Source: Stichopus chloronotus (lineage: Eukaryota; Echinodermata; Holothuroidea; Aspidochirotida; Stichopodidae). From it: a stretch of 64,000 nt of DNA. The notes beneath the pieces were generated by a model. That model did not search any database. It was given only the letters and a program-made list of their open reading frames with translations, and was not told where the DNA came from. Below, piece after piece: positions 37,656 to 49,366 of the stretch (positions are counted from its first letter, which is position 1; every line of letters begins with the position of its first letter). The translations under genes were made by a program, and so were the position numbers. The stretch spans positions 18,073,911-18,137,910 of the forward strand of contig CM037843.1 of NCBI GenBank assembly GCA_021234535.1, read 5' to 3'.

Positions 37656-39185
37656 ACAACACTGATGTATATCGTACCTGATATACCTGACAAGATTAGG
37701 GTATGGTCACAGACATTAAGAAATTTTAGGGGATACACGTCTTAAGACTTGTCAAAATGCATGATATCATGTTGTGGTTTTGATGGTCTGCATCTTTGTT
37801 CTCTGGTTGTTGGACAGCATTCCTTTATTTTTGAATTACGAAAAGCATGGCGCACATCTCTGTTTGAAAGTGGAGCAAAAACGCATATAATTTACCCGTC
37901 ACATTAACACCGTGCACGCGCTGGGTGCACTGCGAGCGAGAAGAACGGGGCCCGTCATGGGATCTCCTGTTGTTGTCGGGGGGGGGGGGGAGGAAGCCCC
38001 TGGTGTTCTTGGGTGTTAGTATTTTAGAAGCTCTAGGAAGATTGCTTTCAACTGAATTTTTTCCAGTGTAATGCTCTGAGTTTCACAAAATGTGCACTTC
38101 TGCTTGTGCTTCACTGGATTAAAGGTTTAAAGAGCTAATTTTTTTTAAAGTAAAACAATAAAACATGAACAACGTTTGATAATAGTAGAACTAAATGGTT
38201 CTTTTTAACAATGTATCCTGCATTTTTAATAAGAAATATGACCAACATGGAAAAAGAATTGAGAATTGTTATTCACACTTCTGGAGGTGAAAAATGACGA
38301 TTTGGCTCCCAATTTTCTCACTTTGGGAAAACAACCTTGCCCTCCCCCAACCCTCTCCCCTTCGAATTTGGAAACCCTGAAAAAAGCCCAATTTTACACC
38401 ACAGCGGAGACAGGTTGTTCTGTTTCAAAAGTTGGCACTTGTTATCGATATGGGAGACTTTTTGTTTTGTCGGTTTAATTTTGTGACGGTTCGAGAAGAG
38501 GGGGGGGGGGGGGGTGGGCTGAGACGGAAGGAAGGTTTCGAGACTTTCAGTAAGTTTCTTTCGTGACAGGTATGCTTGTCCATTACTAAATGTTCTGCTT
38601 ATTCCAGACGAGACGTTTTCCCCCTCAATCGACGCAGGTGTCCAACTCGGCTCTTATGGGCACTTTGTTGTGCACACACATCGAATGTATACATTTCAGG
38701 ATTAATCTATACACCTTGTAACTTCTTTCAGTATTAGTCGGATTGGCGGTACTTATGCTTAACCGCTAGCCTCTTATGTGAATATTCACACATTTTTATT
38801 GTTAATTTTATTTTGTTCGGGTTGAAAGAGAGCGATAGCCGTTCAAATTTGTCGTTTTCGTCGGAAGTTTGCTTTGACTAACGATGAACCCGTTTGCTGG
38901 TAATTTTTCAAGAAATACCTTTGCGGTTTTGAGTTCCCCAATTTGTATTCACGTTTTACTCGCTAAAAGTCGAGCGACAGAAGTTGAATTTTGATTTTCA
39001 TCTAGTGTATGCGGTCATAAAATCTTCGCTGCTTTCCTATTCACGATGTCCAAACGCTTTTCAGTGTGCGTGTGTGCCGCGTGTGAGGTGGATATACTCG
39101 AACAAGTTTGTATGGTTGCAAGTTTTGAAATGAAACGGGGGTGTGCGCTCCGAACAAACTTAAGCCGATTTCAGCTACCTTATAT
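37656..39185. other. Intergenic, upstream of the methyltransferase gene
   Basis: G runs lie at 37978-37990 (13 G) and 38500-38514 (15 G). No exon was recognised; a 5' non-coding exon cannot be excluded. Confidence 0.45.
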
Positions 39186-39193
39186 TATATAAA
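39186..39193 (+). promoter_or_regulatory. Candidate TATA box
   Basis: TATATAAA lies 251 bp before the ATG of the methyltransferase exon. A weaker TTATAAAG is at about 39288. In AT-rich DNA such words are common, so this is only a candidate. Confidence 0.2.
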
Positions 39194-39443
39194 CCCAGTA
39201 GAGCGTTATTTGTATAAAGTGTCGCTATTGCATATTCAAGTGGTGAAAACCCCTCCCACGGCGTTATAATATAGACTTTGACAGTAGTTATAAAGCCTGA
39301 AGAATGTGGCTGGTCGGTTTTTTATTGAATTCACTGTGTTTGTGCAAAGAGCTAAGTGAAGTAAAACAATTTAGTTCCTTTTCAAAACGATACAGTATAT
39401 AGTAACAGGTATATATAATATAGCATTACTCGCGAACAGGAAA

Positions 39444-39790
39444 ATGGATACCGACAAACAACTGGTGCCCCCGAAGATGGCCACCGGAGGTATTACCGGC
39501 CCACCACCGGGGGTACCGCCACCTGGTATTGCCGCGGCACCGTCGGTCAACGGGCCGGCCTACGGCCCACCGGGTGGATCTATTCCAATGGTCATGCCAG
39601 GAATGGAACCACCGGGCAGCGAGTCTCTTCCAATGTTCGGACACAGGATAGCACAAACGATTAACGGGGGCTTTTTAACACTTTCGTTAGCGGCAGGGTA
39701 CCAAACGGGACTGTTTACGACACTCGCTCGGTATGAAGGAGTCGCGAAGACTTCAGAAGAAATAGCAATCGACGCTGGATTAAAGGAAAG
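39444..39790 (+). CDS. First coding exon, Rv2258c-like SAM-dependent methyltransferase (partial gene)
   Basis: Codes 115 full residues plus two bases (AG) of codon 116, then the donor AG|GTAGGT. Residues 1-60 form a Pro/Gly-rich leader (PPPGVPPPGIAAAP, GPPGGSIP) with no obvious signal peptide. Residues 61-116 match the start of the Rv2258c-like family: GHRIAQTINGGFLTLSLAAGY, then QTGLFTTLARYEGVAKTSEEIA and AGLKER. This is the N-terminal winged-helix segment before the methyltransferase fold. In the family the next words are usually Y-V-R-E-W, and I could not find them downstream. The SAM-binding Rossmann domain (a glycine-rich DxGxGxG motif) is therefore not in this exon. The substrate is unknown for the animal proteins. 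ATG context AAAATGG is favourable. The exon is markedly more GC-rich than its surroundings. Confidence 0.85.
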
Positions 39791-40612
39791 GTAGGTAGGC
39801 TGACGATGTTAACTTATTCAAGTCTGTAAACCTATTAGCAATGCATGATTACATAACCGTATACGTTATTCGTCTGGCTTCATTGTATGAAACCATGTAT
39901 ATAAATATATATTCATATATGCATCTATATATATATATACATCGGTTATTATGAAGTGAGACCATACATTTTGGTTAAATGTTACTGGATAGCAGGGACG
40001 ATTTACAGGTCTATTAGAAAATTACAGTAGGAACGATTCGATTTTACCACTTGCCGTTTATCAAACTGTGTGTATACAGATATGTGTATTCACGCACACA
40101 CACACTTGCATTATGTCATTCGATCTCCGATTTTGCAGTGTGTATACCTGTGTGAGTGTTTTGCAATGGTATGAGGAAACTAAACATAGGGAATTCATTG
40201 TGTGCCACGAACATTATTAGAAAAAAAAAATAATTGTGGTAAGGTTCCAAACGGTGGTTTGGTCAAACAATTCATTTACTTTTCACTCTGTTTTGGGCCG
40301 GAAGCATTCCCATTGTCAGCAATGTTAACAATACTGTTTTCTTTTCCCATACTTATCGAAAAGGTAGGCATATAAGCAGTCGTAGATTAGGCCTATGTAG
40401 AGATACACTTTGAAAGTGTCAAAGTTGAATGCACGACTAATGGATTCAGTGTCAATGATTACATAATGTTGACATGTTATGGTGAGACCGGAAAACCATG
40501 CTGTCTGCAACGTTGCACGGAATATGACTGCATGTTAAAGAATGGAGTGTCTACACAGTGGGATATAAGATGTGCAAGTCAGGAATGATAATACTATAAT
40601 GTTGGCATTTAC
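39791..40612 (+). other. Start of methyltransferase intron 1
   Basis: Follows the GTAGGT donor. Contains TATATA-rich stretches at about 39900-39945. No acceptor-flanked exon with Rv2258c-like sequence was seen here. Confidence 0.5.
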
Positions 40613-40947
40613 AAGTGTACATCTATACTACCACTATGATATTTACACTGGCATAAGTAGCCTATATTAACACTATAGTTATACTGATCTTAGTATAAGC
40701 ATACTTACACTAGTTGCCACACTGACAACATACTGGTAATGATAGTATTTTTGACAGACAATCCTCACTTGCTATCTTACATGTACATCTACACTAACAC
40801 TAGGATGCGTATACTGACATAAGTAGCCTATATTAACACTATACTACAGCTATACTGATGCCACACTGACAACATATTGCTAATGATAGTATTTTCCACT
40901 TGTACAAACCAGACAATCCTCACGTGATATCATACATGTTTAAACAA
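40613..40947. repeat. Two-copy ~160-bp tandem duplication
   Basis: ATAAGTAGCCTATATTAACA is at 40653 and again at 40819 (step 166). GCCACACTGACAACATA and CAGACAATCCTCAC also recur (the latter at 40755 and 40910, step 155). The second unit runs straight into the MITE at 40916, so the duplication includes its left end. Confidence 0.8.
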
Positions 40948-41050
40948 ACCCTAACAGTAGCCTACATCCGGTTGTCACGTGGTATTTTATTATGCATGTA
41001 TTCTCGAGACACGAGTTTCATAAAAACAAATACGAAAATTCTGTGAGGAT
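40916..41050 (+). mobile_element. ATCCTCAC-ended MITE, copy 3
   Basis: Starts ATCCTCACGTGATATCATAC and ends AATTCTGTGAGGAT. Internal CAAACCCTAAC and TTCTCGAGACACGAGT match the other copies; the middle is rearranged. The 8-bp inverted ends are exact. Confidence 0.75.
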
Positions 41051-42629
41051 AAGGTGTGGTAAAAACATTGTAAAATGAATCATATGTTATGCTTTATCCA
41101 CATTACATGATAAGAGAATATTTAAGAATTATTGCGCAACCGACAACATGGAGATATGTGGAGCATACATAATGGGATGGGGGTTATGGCAGTGATATAA
41201 TGGTTTATGTCGTCTGACACATAATCTTGTACAGAAATGATAACGGTACATTTCACTTACTCAAGTCGGTTATTGATACTCTCATGAAGGGAAAACATCT
41301 CAACGAGGAAAAAAAAAACCAAACAAAAACTATATATACATGTGTGCACTATATAGGTGCTCATAGGCGTTATCCATAGGCCTTCACACATCTACCTGGT
41401 TAAAGTGGAATACTATATGATAGGTCAACATACGGTAATTCACTCATGCAAGTAGAATGCTTTTGAACTTTGTACGTATATTCAGCGTTAACAAACAGCT
41501 TGAAAACATGCTAAAAACCAAGGTTATTTGTTCTAGGGTTTCGAGGTTAAATCTAGTATCCATTCCACTGTCTGGGTTCTTAACCCAAAACAATCTCCTC
41601 AGCATTGATAAAAAGATTTAAATATTGACATTTATATACTGCAGTTATACAAAAAAAAAATGTGCGAAGGCTATATTCATAGAACAGGTATGGTACAGAC
41701 TCTGCTTATGACATCGTAAGTACACATATCACCTGAACAAACTGTAGCTTTGTTACACATACATTCAGGTCAGATATGTCAACGCCGCGTAACCATTGCA
41801 GAATATTACAATGATAGCAGTAACCCTTGATATCTACAAGTCCAACGGCCTAGTTACGGTCTACAAAAATATGAACCATATTAGCGTAATGGCGTCTGTT
41901 TACATTTACGAAATATTAAATATAGATAAAGGTTGATGTTTCGAATTTTATTCTTTCCACGGGGTCTCTAGTCTGTGTTCATGCACCGTTAGATATAATG
42001 CAATAAAAAAAAACAGTAGCAGGTACACATATAGTTCTCGTTTTATTTGTTTTATTTGAGTTATGAGATCAAAGTACTGTTAGTATAATTATAAGATTAA
42101 TTTTTTTCGATAATTAGATAGGACAAGCATTTGACACTTTATCATCAAGTAACTCACAAAAATCTACACGTGCAACTAGCTTAACAGCGGGACTGAACAC
42201 AGTGACCCCAGGCCAATTAGAAGAGGTTTCAAAACAATGGTTCTTCAGTTGGAGAAGAACGAATCGATTGTCTAGCTTTGAAAAGGGATGATTACTTATT
42301 TGATAAGAGACAAACAGAAAGGAGCTGTATCTTTCGTTTCAGTAAAGAGTTAAAGACTTTAGAAGAGAAAAATATTTTGTATCTGTGGTCATAAGAGGAA
42401 ATGGATGAAAGAGCTAACTTATTACTTTGGAAACCAATGTAACTTTACAAAATTATCATGCATTATCGACAATTGAAGAAATTTTGGATACCGCATTTCG
42501 TGATATAGAATGTTCTGTATTTAACTGTACAATCTTCAAATTGCTTGATTTAGACGAGTCACATTTTAGTGGTAGAGAACAAAGCCGTCAGCAGGTTTCA
42601 GAAAGTGAGGGGTACACTATACTATCTAC
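41051..42629. other. Non-coding, nothing recognised
   Basis: Presumed intron of the methyltransferase gene. No exon was recognised. The frame at 42427-42717 runs into the repeat at 42630 and is rejected. Confidence 0.4.
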
Positions 42630-42716
42630 GCGGAGCGCCACCATTAGTTGGCGCGTAGCTACCAGAAAATTTGCGGTACATAAGACCCCCCTAGATCGCA
42701 GGAGACGGCCTTCCTG
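42630..42716 (+). repeat. Hairpin-core dispersed repeat, copy
   Basis: GCGGAGCGCCACCATTAGTT, then GGCGCGTAGC, followed by TACCAGAAAATTTG and CCTAGATCGCAGGAGACGGC. The same trailing phrase follows the copy at 13719 (TACCAGAAAATTTG, CCTAGATCACAGGAAATCG) and is present, inverted, next to the copy at 53463. Confidence 0.65.
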
Positions 42717-43186
42717 AGTCGTTTTTAGTTACATCAGAACCAGATCTGTGAGTTTTGTCTGACAAAACTAAATTCCGACAGAAAGTACTGGTAGAAAGAT
42801 GCCGCTCTGACGCCAAGGTCAACGAATTACACAGCGTCCATCGCAATTGTGATAGAAAATCGCGCATATACATGTGACTTTTTTAATAACTGCTCTGAAA
42901 AGTGGGTGGGACAAATGATACGATATCCCCTCCACTTTTGAAAGTGGGGGGACATGTCCCCCCTGTCCCCCACCTGTTGACGCTCATGGTAGAGAAGTTA
43001 CATTCCCTTATACCCACCGGTGGTTCTAAACATTTTACACATACGTTCAGATTCGACTTTATAACTCTTCGCAACGACAGTATTGTATTTCCCGACTTGG
43101 TTCAGATGTATAATATGGAGCATATGTCTCAATCGACAGGCTATCAATTAATTCGTTAATTCTGTTACCTTGATGGAATGGATTAT
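42717..43186. other. Non-coding, nothing recognised
   Basis: Contains an inverted pair around GTGGGGGGACATG / CCCCTCCACTTT (about 42930-42965). The small opposing frames are unrecognised. Confidence 0.4.
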
Positions 43187-44253
43187 TATCTCATCGCCCT
43201 ATAGGGGCTAGATGAGATATTGTAGTCACTTGGCTAGTGGAGCTATATATTGTACTGTGCACCCATGGGAGAATGGTTGCCATGGAAACGCTCGGAGTGG
43301 ATGAGTAGCGACACCCCAGGGGTACCCCATGGTAGAGTGACCATGGGTACAGGAGGGTCCTGTTGGATGGTATAAATGAAAACGTGTCCGTGACAATGTA
43401 TGTGCGTGTGTGCGTGCGCGTGGGTGTGTGTGCGTTTGGTCCTGTTCAAATAGTGGTTTTTCCAGAATAGTTTGAAAAGCATATGAGCGATTAAGTTGAA
43501 ACTTGGCAAGGTTGTGCATGATGCCAATACCTGCAAGATGTATTAGTTGTATGATAACTCGAGTCAAATTTGGTGATTTTTTAGAAAAAAAAAGTCTATT
43601 TTGCCCCAAAATTGCTATTTTCGGCATATCTTTAGAAGTATTTGAGCATTTACTGCAAAATTATGCAAAGGCTTACCTGAGAATGAAAACTTTCAAGGAA
43701 TATCAAATTTGAAGCAAAGAGAGTGAAATTTGCTGATTTTTGAGAAAAAAAAAGCCAATTTTGCCCCAAAATTTGTATTCCCAGCATATCTTGAGAACTA
43801 TTAGATCAATTAACTTACAGTTTTGTAAGTACTTACCTGAGAACACATTGTTCATCATGATATTACTGTTATAGTAAATCGATTCAAATTTGCTGATTTT
43901 TTAGAAAAAAAAGCCAGTTTTGCCCCAAAATTGCTATATTCAGTATATCTTGAGAAGTATTTGAGCATTAAATGTAAAATTTCGCCAAATCTTACATGAG
44001 AATGAAATATTCAAGGTTATCACTTTTGTATTAGAGAGTAAAATTTGCTGATTTTTTAGAAAAAAAAAAAAGAAGCCAATTTTGCCCCAAAATTTGTATT
44101 TCCAGCATATCTTGAGAACTGTTAAACCAATTAACTTAACGTTTTGTAAGTACTAGGCGATAAACTATTACAAACTTCCATGTGCAGGCCCTGTATTAAA
44201 ATCAATGTGGGCGTTGGCGACGAGATACGCAACTCTGTGGATTGCCTTCTTGT
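43187..44253. mobile_element. Tandem-repeat-bearing element, short copy
   Basis: Starts TATCTCATCGCCCTATAGGG with an exact 8-bp hairpin to GATGAGAT (43188-43218). The first ~200 bp are nearly identical to 20224-20430. The right end is GGCGACGAGATAC at 44216, one base different from the inverse of the left end, then CAACTCTGTGGATTGCC as in the long copy. The open frames on the minus strand (43226-43627) match those of the long copy only because the DNA does. No known transposon protein was recognised. Confidence 0.75.
43572..44150. repeat. 158-bp tandem repeat array, short copy
   Basis: Markers at about 43572, 43732, 43892 and 44046 (steps 160, 160, 154). Unit types alternate: TGAAAACTTTCAAGG, then ACACATTGTTCATC, then TGAAATATTCAAGG, then a truncated unit. 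ACTTACCTGAGAA is present in the second unit, where it forms a 12-bp palindrome GTAAGTACTTAC (43825-43836). Confidence 0.85.
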
Positions 44254-45379
44254 TCTAAATTGTGGGAGGGACTTCGACCGGAGGATTAGCCACCAAAGTG
44301 GCCACCGAATATCGACTCCCGGTCCTGTATACATGCACATCCGATCTCTTTTCAATATTTTTCCGATAGAGTTTATTCTCATGATTCATTCTTGTTGGTG
44401 AAAAGACAACATGCAAAAGGAAAGAGATCAGGAACATTCAGACAATCTGCATCTTTCGCGATGTCTTGTGGAACTACGCTAACAAACCGCTTATAATTAT
44501 GTAAAGTTGAGATCGACTTACACTACTGTTAAAACTTAGAAAAGGCGAAACTTTGTGACACGAGAATATTTTTTTTTTCTTGCAAATGGTTTACATGATT
44601 CTCCAGTATCTCATAAGTGTCCGAATAAAAAAAAAGGAGTGATGTCATTTCCGAAACGCTTGTGTTTATTTTGGCTCCCTGAATGATTAGATTAACTGGG
44701 ATTTTTTCTTTTAATTGTCTGTTTTGTATTTGTCCTTGGAGCAATCTGTAGGTACCACTTTGCTCATGCCAGCTTTGCCTACCTTTTCATATAATTTTTA
44801 GCAAAGAAAATTACAAAACAAAAGCCGGTAAAAATAGAGGGATTTGAAGAAAAAGAATGGAGAAAATATTCTATCAGCTATTTGCCTTTCTTTTGAGTCA
44901 AAGACTATAGTTTTTATTTTTGTTATCTTGTCGGTGGCGGTCTAACTATAATGTAAATAGTAAGTGCAAGGAGTAACTGAAAACAGCTGTTGTTGGGTAT
45001 AAAATAGGGACAGATGCATCGGTTGTATGTAGTAAATGTCATACGTAGTAATGCCTAATCACTCTGGAGGCATCCCAGGAGTATCTCACTCTCTACAGTC
45101 GAAATTATAATAAAAGCTATAAGTCTGTCATTGAATTAATGTAGAGAGAGAGAGAAAAAAAAATAGAAAGTGGAAAGATGAAGAGAGGACTGCCTATAGA
45201 ACAACTATCACGGAGAGACGGATTCAATCAGGCGGAGGGAGAATTAAAGTGATATCATATAGGCCTATCTTAAACATGCTATCATATACTACTGAAGACG
45301 TGACGTATATGCATCAGGAGTAATGCCAAATCTAATTTCCATTCAGACATCCACATGCATGTGCATGCACATTTGTGAA

Positions 45380-45382
<3 letters not shown>
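44254..45382. other. Non-coding, nothing recognised
   Basis: No exon or repeat family was recognised. A short GA run lies at about 45144-45153. Confidence 0.4.
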
Positions 45383-45426
<44 letters not shown>

Positions 45427-45483
45427 GATGTGTGTGTGTGTGTGTGTGCGTGCGTGGGTGGGTGTGTATGTGTGTGCGTGTGT
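45383..45483. repeat. Compound microsatellite (AC)n(AT)n...(TG)n
   Basis: About 15 AC units (45383-45412), about 7 AT units (45413-45426), GATG, then a TG/CG-rich run to about 45483. The AC and TG runs are complementary and flank the AT run, so the locus can fold as a hairpin. Confidence 0.95.
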
Positions 45484-46943
45484 GGATCATTCAGTCAAAT
45501 TTATCTATAACTACAGTAATGCATGCATACTGTCATTGTATTACAAAAACATGCATGGCGTGATTTATTTTGTCAACAGGGGACTCATCTACACATGTGC
45601 ATGCAAGGGTAGAGATAATGAAATGCGTTAAATCACTGAAGCGCGTGATCGTATAAAGGCGGGAATCACATATCAGCAGTATATGTACCGTAATATCCAC
45701 ATAATGTGATAATGAATGATAAATTCATAATCTGGAAGAGAAGTTGCTGAAAACCCTCTAAAAATGATTATGTCGTCATGAACTTTTCTTCTGGGTAATC
45801 ATAAGACCGTTGTAAAAACGCACCAGCGTTACTGCGAAGACTTCACCGACAAATATTCAATACTATGCATGCACAGTTACATGTCATAAATTGCCTCAAA
45901 ATGGAATGATCTATGGCATGAGGGATTTATGTTACACTGCCAATATCACATCAAACAAGGCGCGCAGAAGAGGAGGCTCTAAACCCCGATTAGGCTGCTT
46001 AAGAATCTTTAAGGCGGTCCTATATTCTTAATTCCAAGTTATTCGTGTACATTTGTAAAGATAGAATATACAGGCATATACGTTTATCTGCATATACGAA
46101 CGACCATCAGAAGCTGCAACGCATGTGATAAATAGGCCTCAAACGTTTTCTTTCGCTATATCTTGTTTTAATACAGAAAACGAATTGTATTACAACACCA
46201 TCGCGACATTTGAACTCACTTAATGTCACAATATTTCAAGAGGTTTACAAAAGCTCATCAGCAACAGAAAAATGTGCACTTTTATGGGTCATTCATCGCT
46301 TAGTCTTCCTGGCAAGTTCCTAACTGATGGGATGTCTCACGTCCAAGACTCCCACAAACGAAAAATGAGAAACTATACTGAAAAATGACTGCTGTGAAGT
46401 GTCGTATTGTATCTTGTTCTCACATGGACCAAATAATTGTACAGTTTGGCAGAATGAAACAAGGGAAGAGGTAATTCCTGGGGTGGGGGGTGATAATCTC
46501 CAACTTCATGCTTTATCAGTAGTCCCTGGATGTACAACTCTGTTTTAACAGCGAAGGGAGAACTTTATGATGATTGTGATGGTGGTGGTGATGATAGTGA
46601 AGATGATGATGAGCCCAGACCTGAAAGAGAATTTGTACCAAAATATATTCTGGAGTAATAAATTACGTATCATAACAATGATCAAAGCCCTACCACGTGG
46701 ACTAGTTTTTGGTCGAGGAATTACACTGATTTAGCTACTTCCGTTAACAAAAGTAGAGAATGTCAATAAAGTTACCCTGAACAGGACGAAATAACCAAAA
46801 CCTGAAGGAAAAAAAAGTGGAGTGTTGGTTTGGTCAAAATGGTCGGCTATATCTGCCGTAACGACTGGATTTTAAATATCTGTTTCACTATTTATGAAAT
46901 GCATCACAACTGTGGCTTGTGATAATCGACTTGTGAAATAATA
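45484..46943. other. Non-coding, with a GAT-rich stretch
   Basis: GATGATTGTGATGG...GATGATGATGAG at about 46568-46613 is an impure trinucleotide repeat. No gene was recognised. Confidence 0.45.
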
Positions 46944-46999
46944 CCCCTCCCTCCCACCCCACCCCCCCCCCCCACCCCCCCCCCACCCCCCCCCCCCCC
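46944..46999. repeat. 56-bp nearly pure C tract
   Basis: Runs of C broken by single A or T (CCCTCCCTCCCACCCC, then runs of 8-14 C). The minus strand has many G runs of four or more and could form G-quadruplexes. The Gly-rich minus-strand frame here is an artefact. Confidence 0.95.
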
Positions 47000-47000
47000 A

Positions 47001-47134
47001 TGATAGGCCTATCATACATGTTTATGCCTTCTCGAGAGGAACATACCCTAACCATTACGGTATATCTGGATATCACATCATGTTATATCATGCGGAAAGG
47101 GTCTTCTCGAGACATGATTTTTAGCACGTTAGGT
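47001..47134 (+). mobile_element. ATCCTCAC-family MITE, broken copy
   Basis: TATCATACATGTTTATGCC, TTCTCGAGAGGAACAT, CCCTAACCATTACGGTATAT, CTGGATATCACATC, ATATCATGCGGAAAGG and TTCTCGAGACATGATTTTTA match the family interior in order. The left end is replaced by the C tract and the right GTGAGGAT end is not seen. Confidence 0.65.
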
Positions 47135-49012
<1,878 letters not shown>

Positions 49013-49366
49013 TTAAAGGGAAATAGGGCGTTTGGAATACACCAACATGACATACAAAAGAAATAGTGTTTGTCATTGTTAAACCATTCAGTCTCATCAA
49101 TAAACACCTGCCAAAGCTTAATCTCCTCAAACCATTATGCATGTGATGAGTAACGGAATATGCATCATTTGAATTTTGAAAAGTTTGGGTGAACAAATTA
49201 GTGTTCAGCAACAAATAACTGAGTTTCTATCGCTGAGAAACTAATTTTTTTGAAAAGAAGGCCACTGTTCTTCCTTACTTTGAATAATCTATCTTTTTTC
49301 GTCCACAAACATCGGTTTTAAAAATATTTATGTTTCCTGTAAAACAAACGCCCTATTTCCCTTTAA
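49013..49366. mobile_element. T2/Kolobok-like MITE
   Basis: TTAAAGGGAAATAGGGCG at 49013 is matched perfectly by the minus strand ending at 49366; the exact inverted repeat covers 22 bp. TTAA lies at both edges (49013-49016 and 49363-49366). It fits TTAAAGGRR. The 354-bp interior has no transposase; a minus frame at 48984-49214 crosses the boundary and is rejected. Confidence 0.9.

Noticed and set aside
37346..37738. Opposing frames rich in Arg/Asp/Ser
   Set aside because: They read the GGTCTC/GAGACC low-complexity segment in both directions; no domain.
42427..42717. 96-codon plus frame as a possible methyltransferase exon
   Set aside because: Its C-terminal third is the hairpin-core repeat and the rest does not resemble the family.
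43226..43627. 133-codon minus-strand frame with a peptide resembling that from 20264-20864
   Set aside because: The similarity follows from the two DNA copies of the same element; differences are not concentrated at silent positions on inspection, and the reading passes through CA repeats.
46888..47076. Gly-rich minus-strand frame
   Set aside because: Translation of the poly-C tract joined to a MITE fragment.
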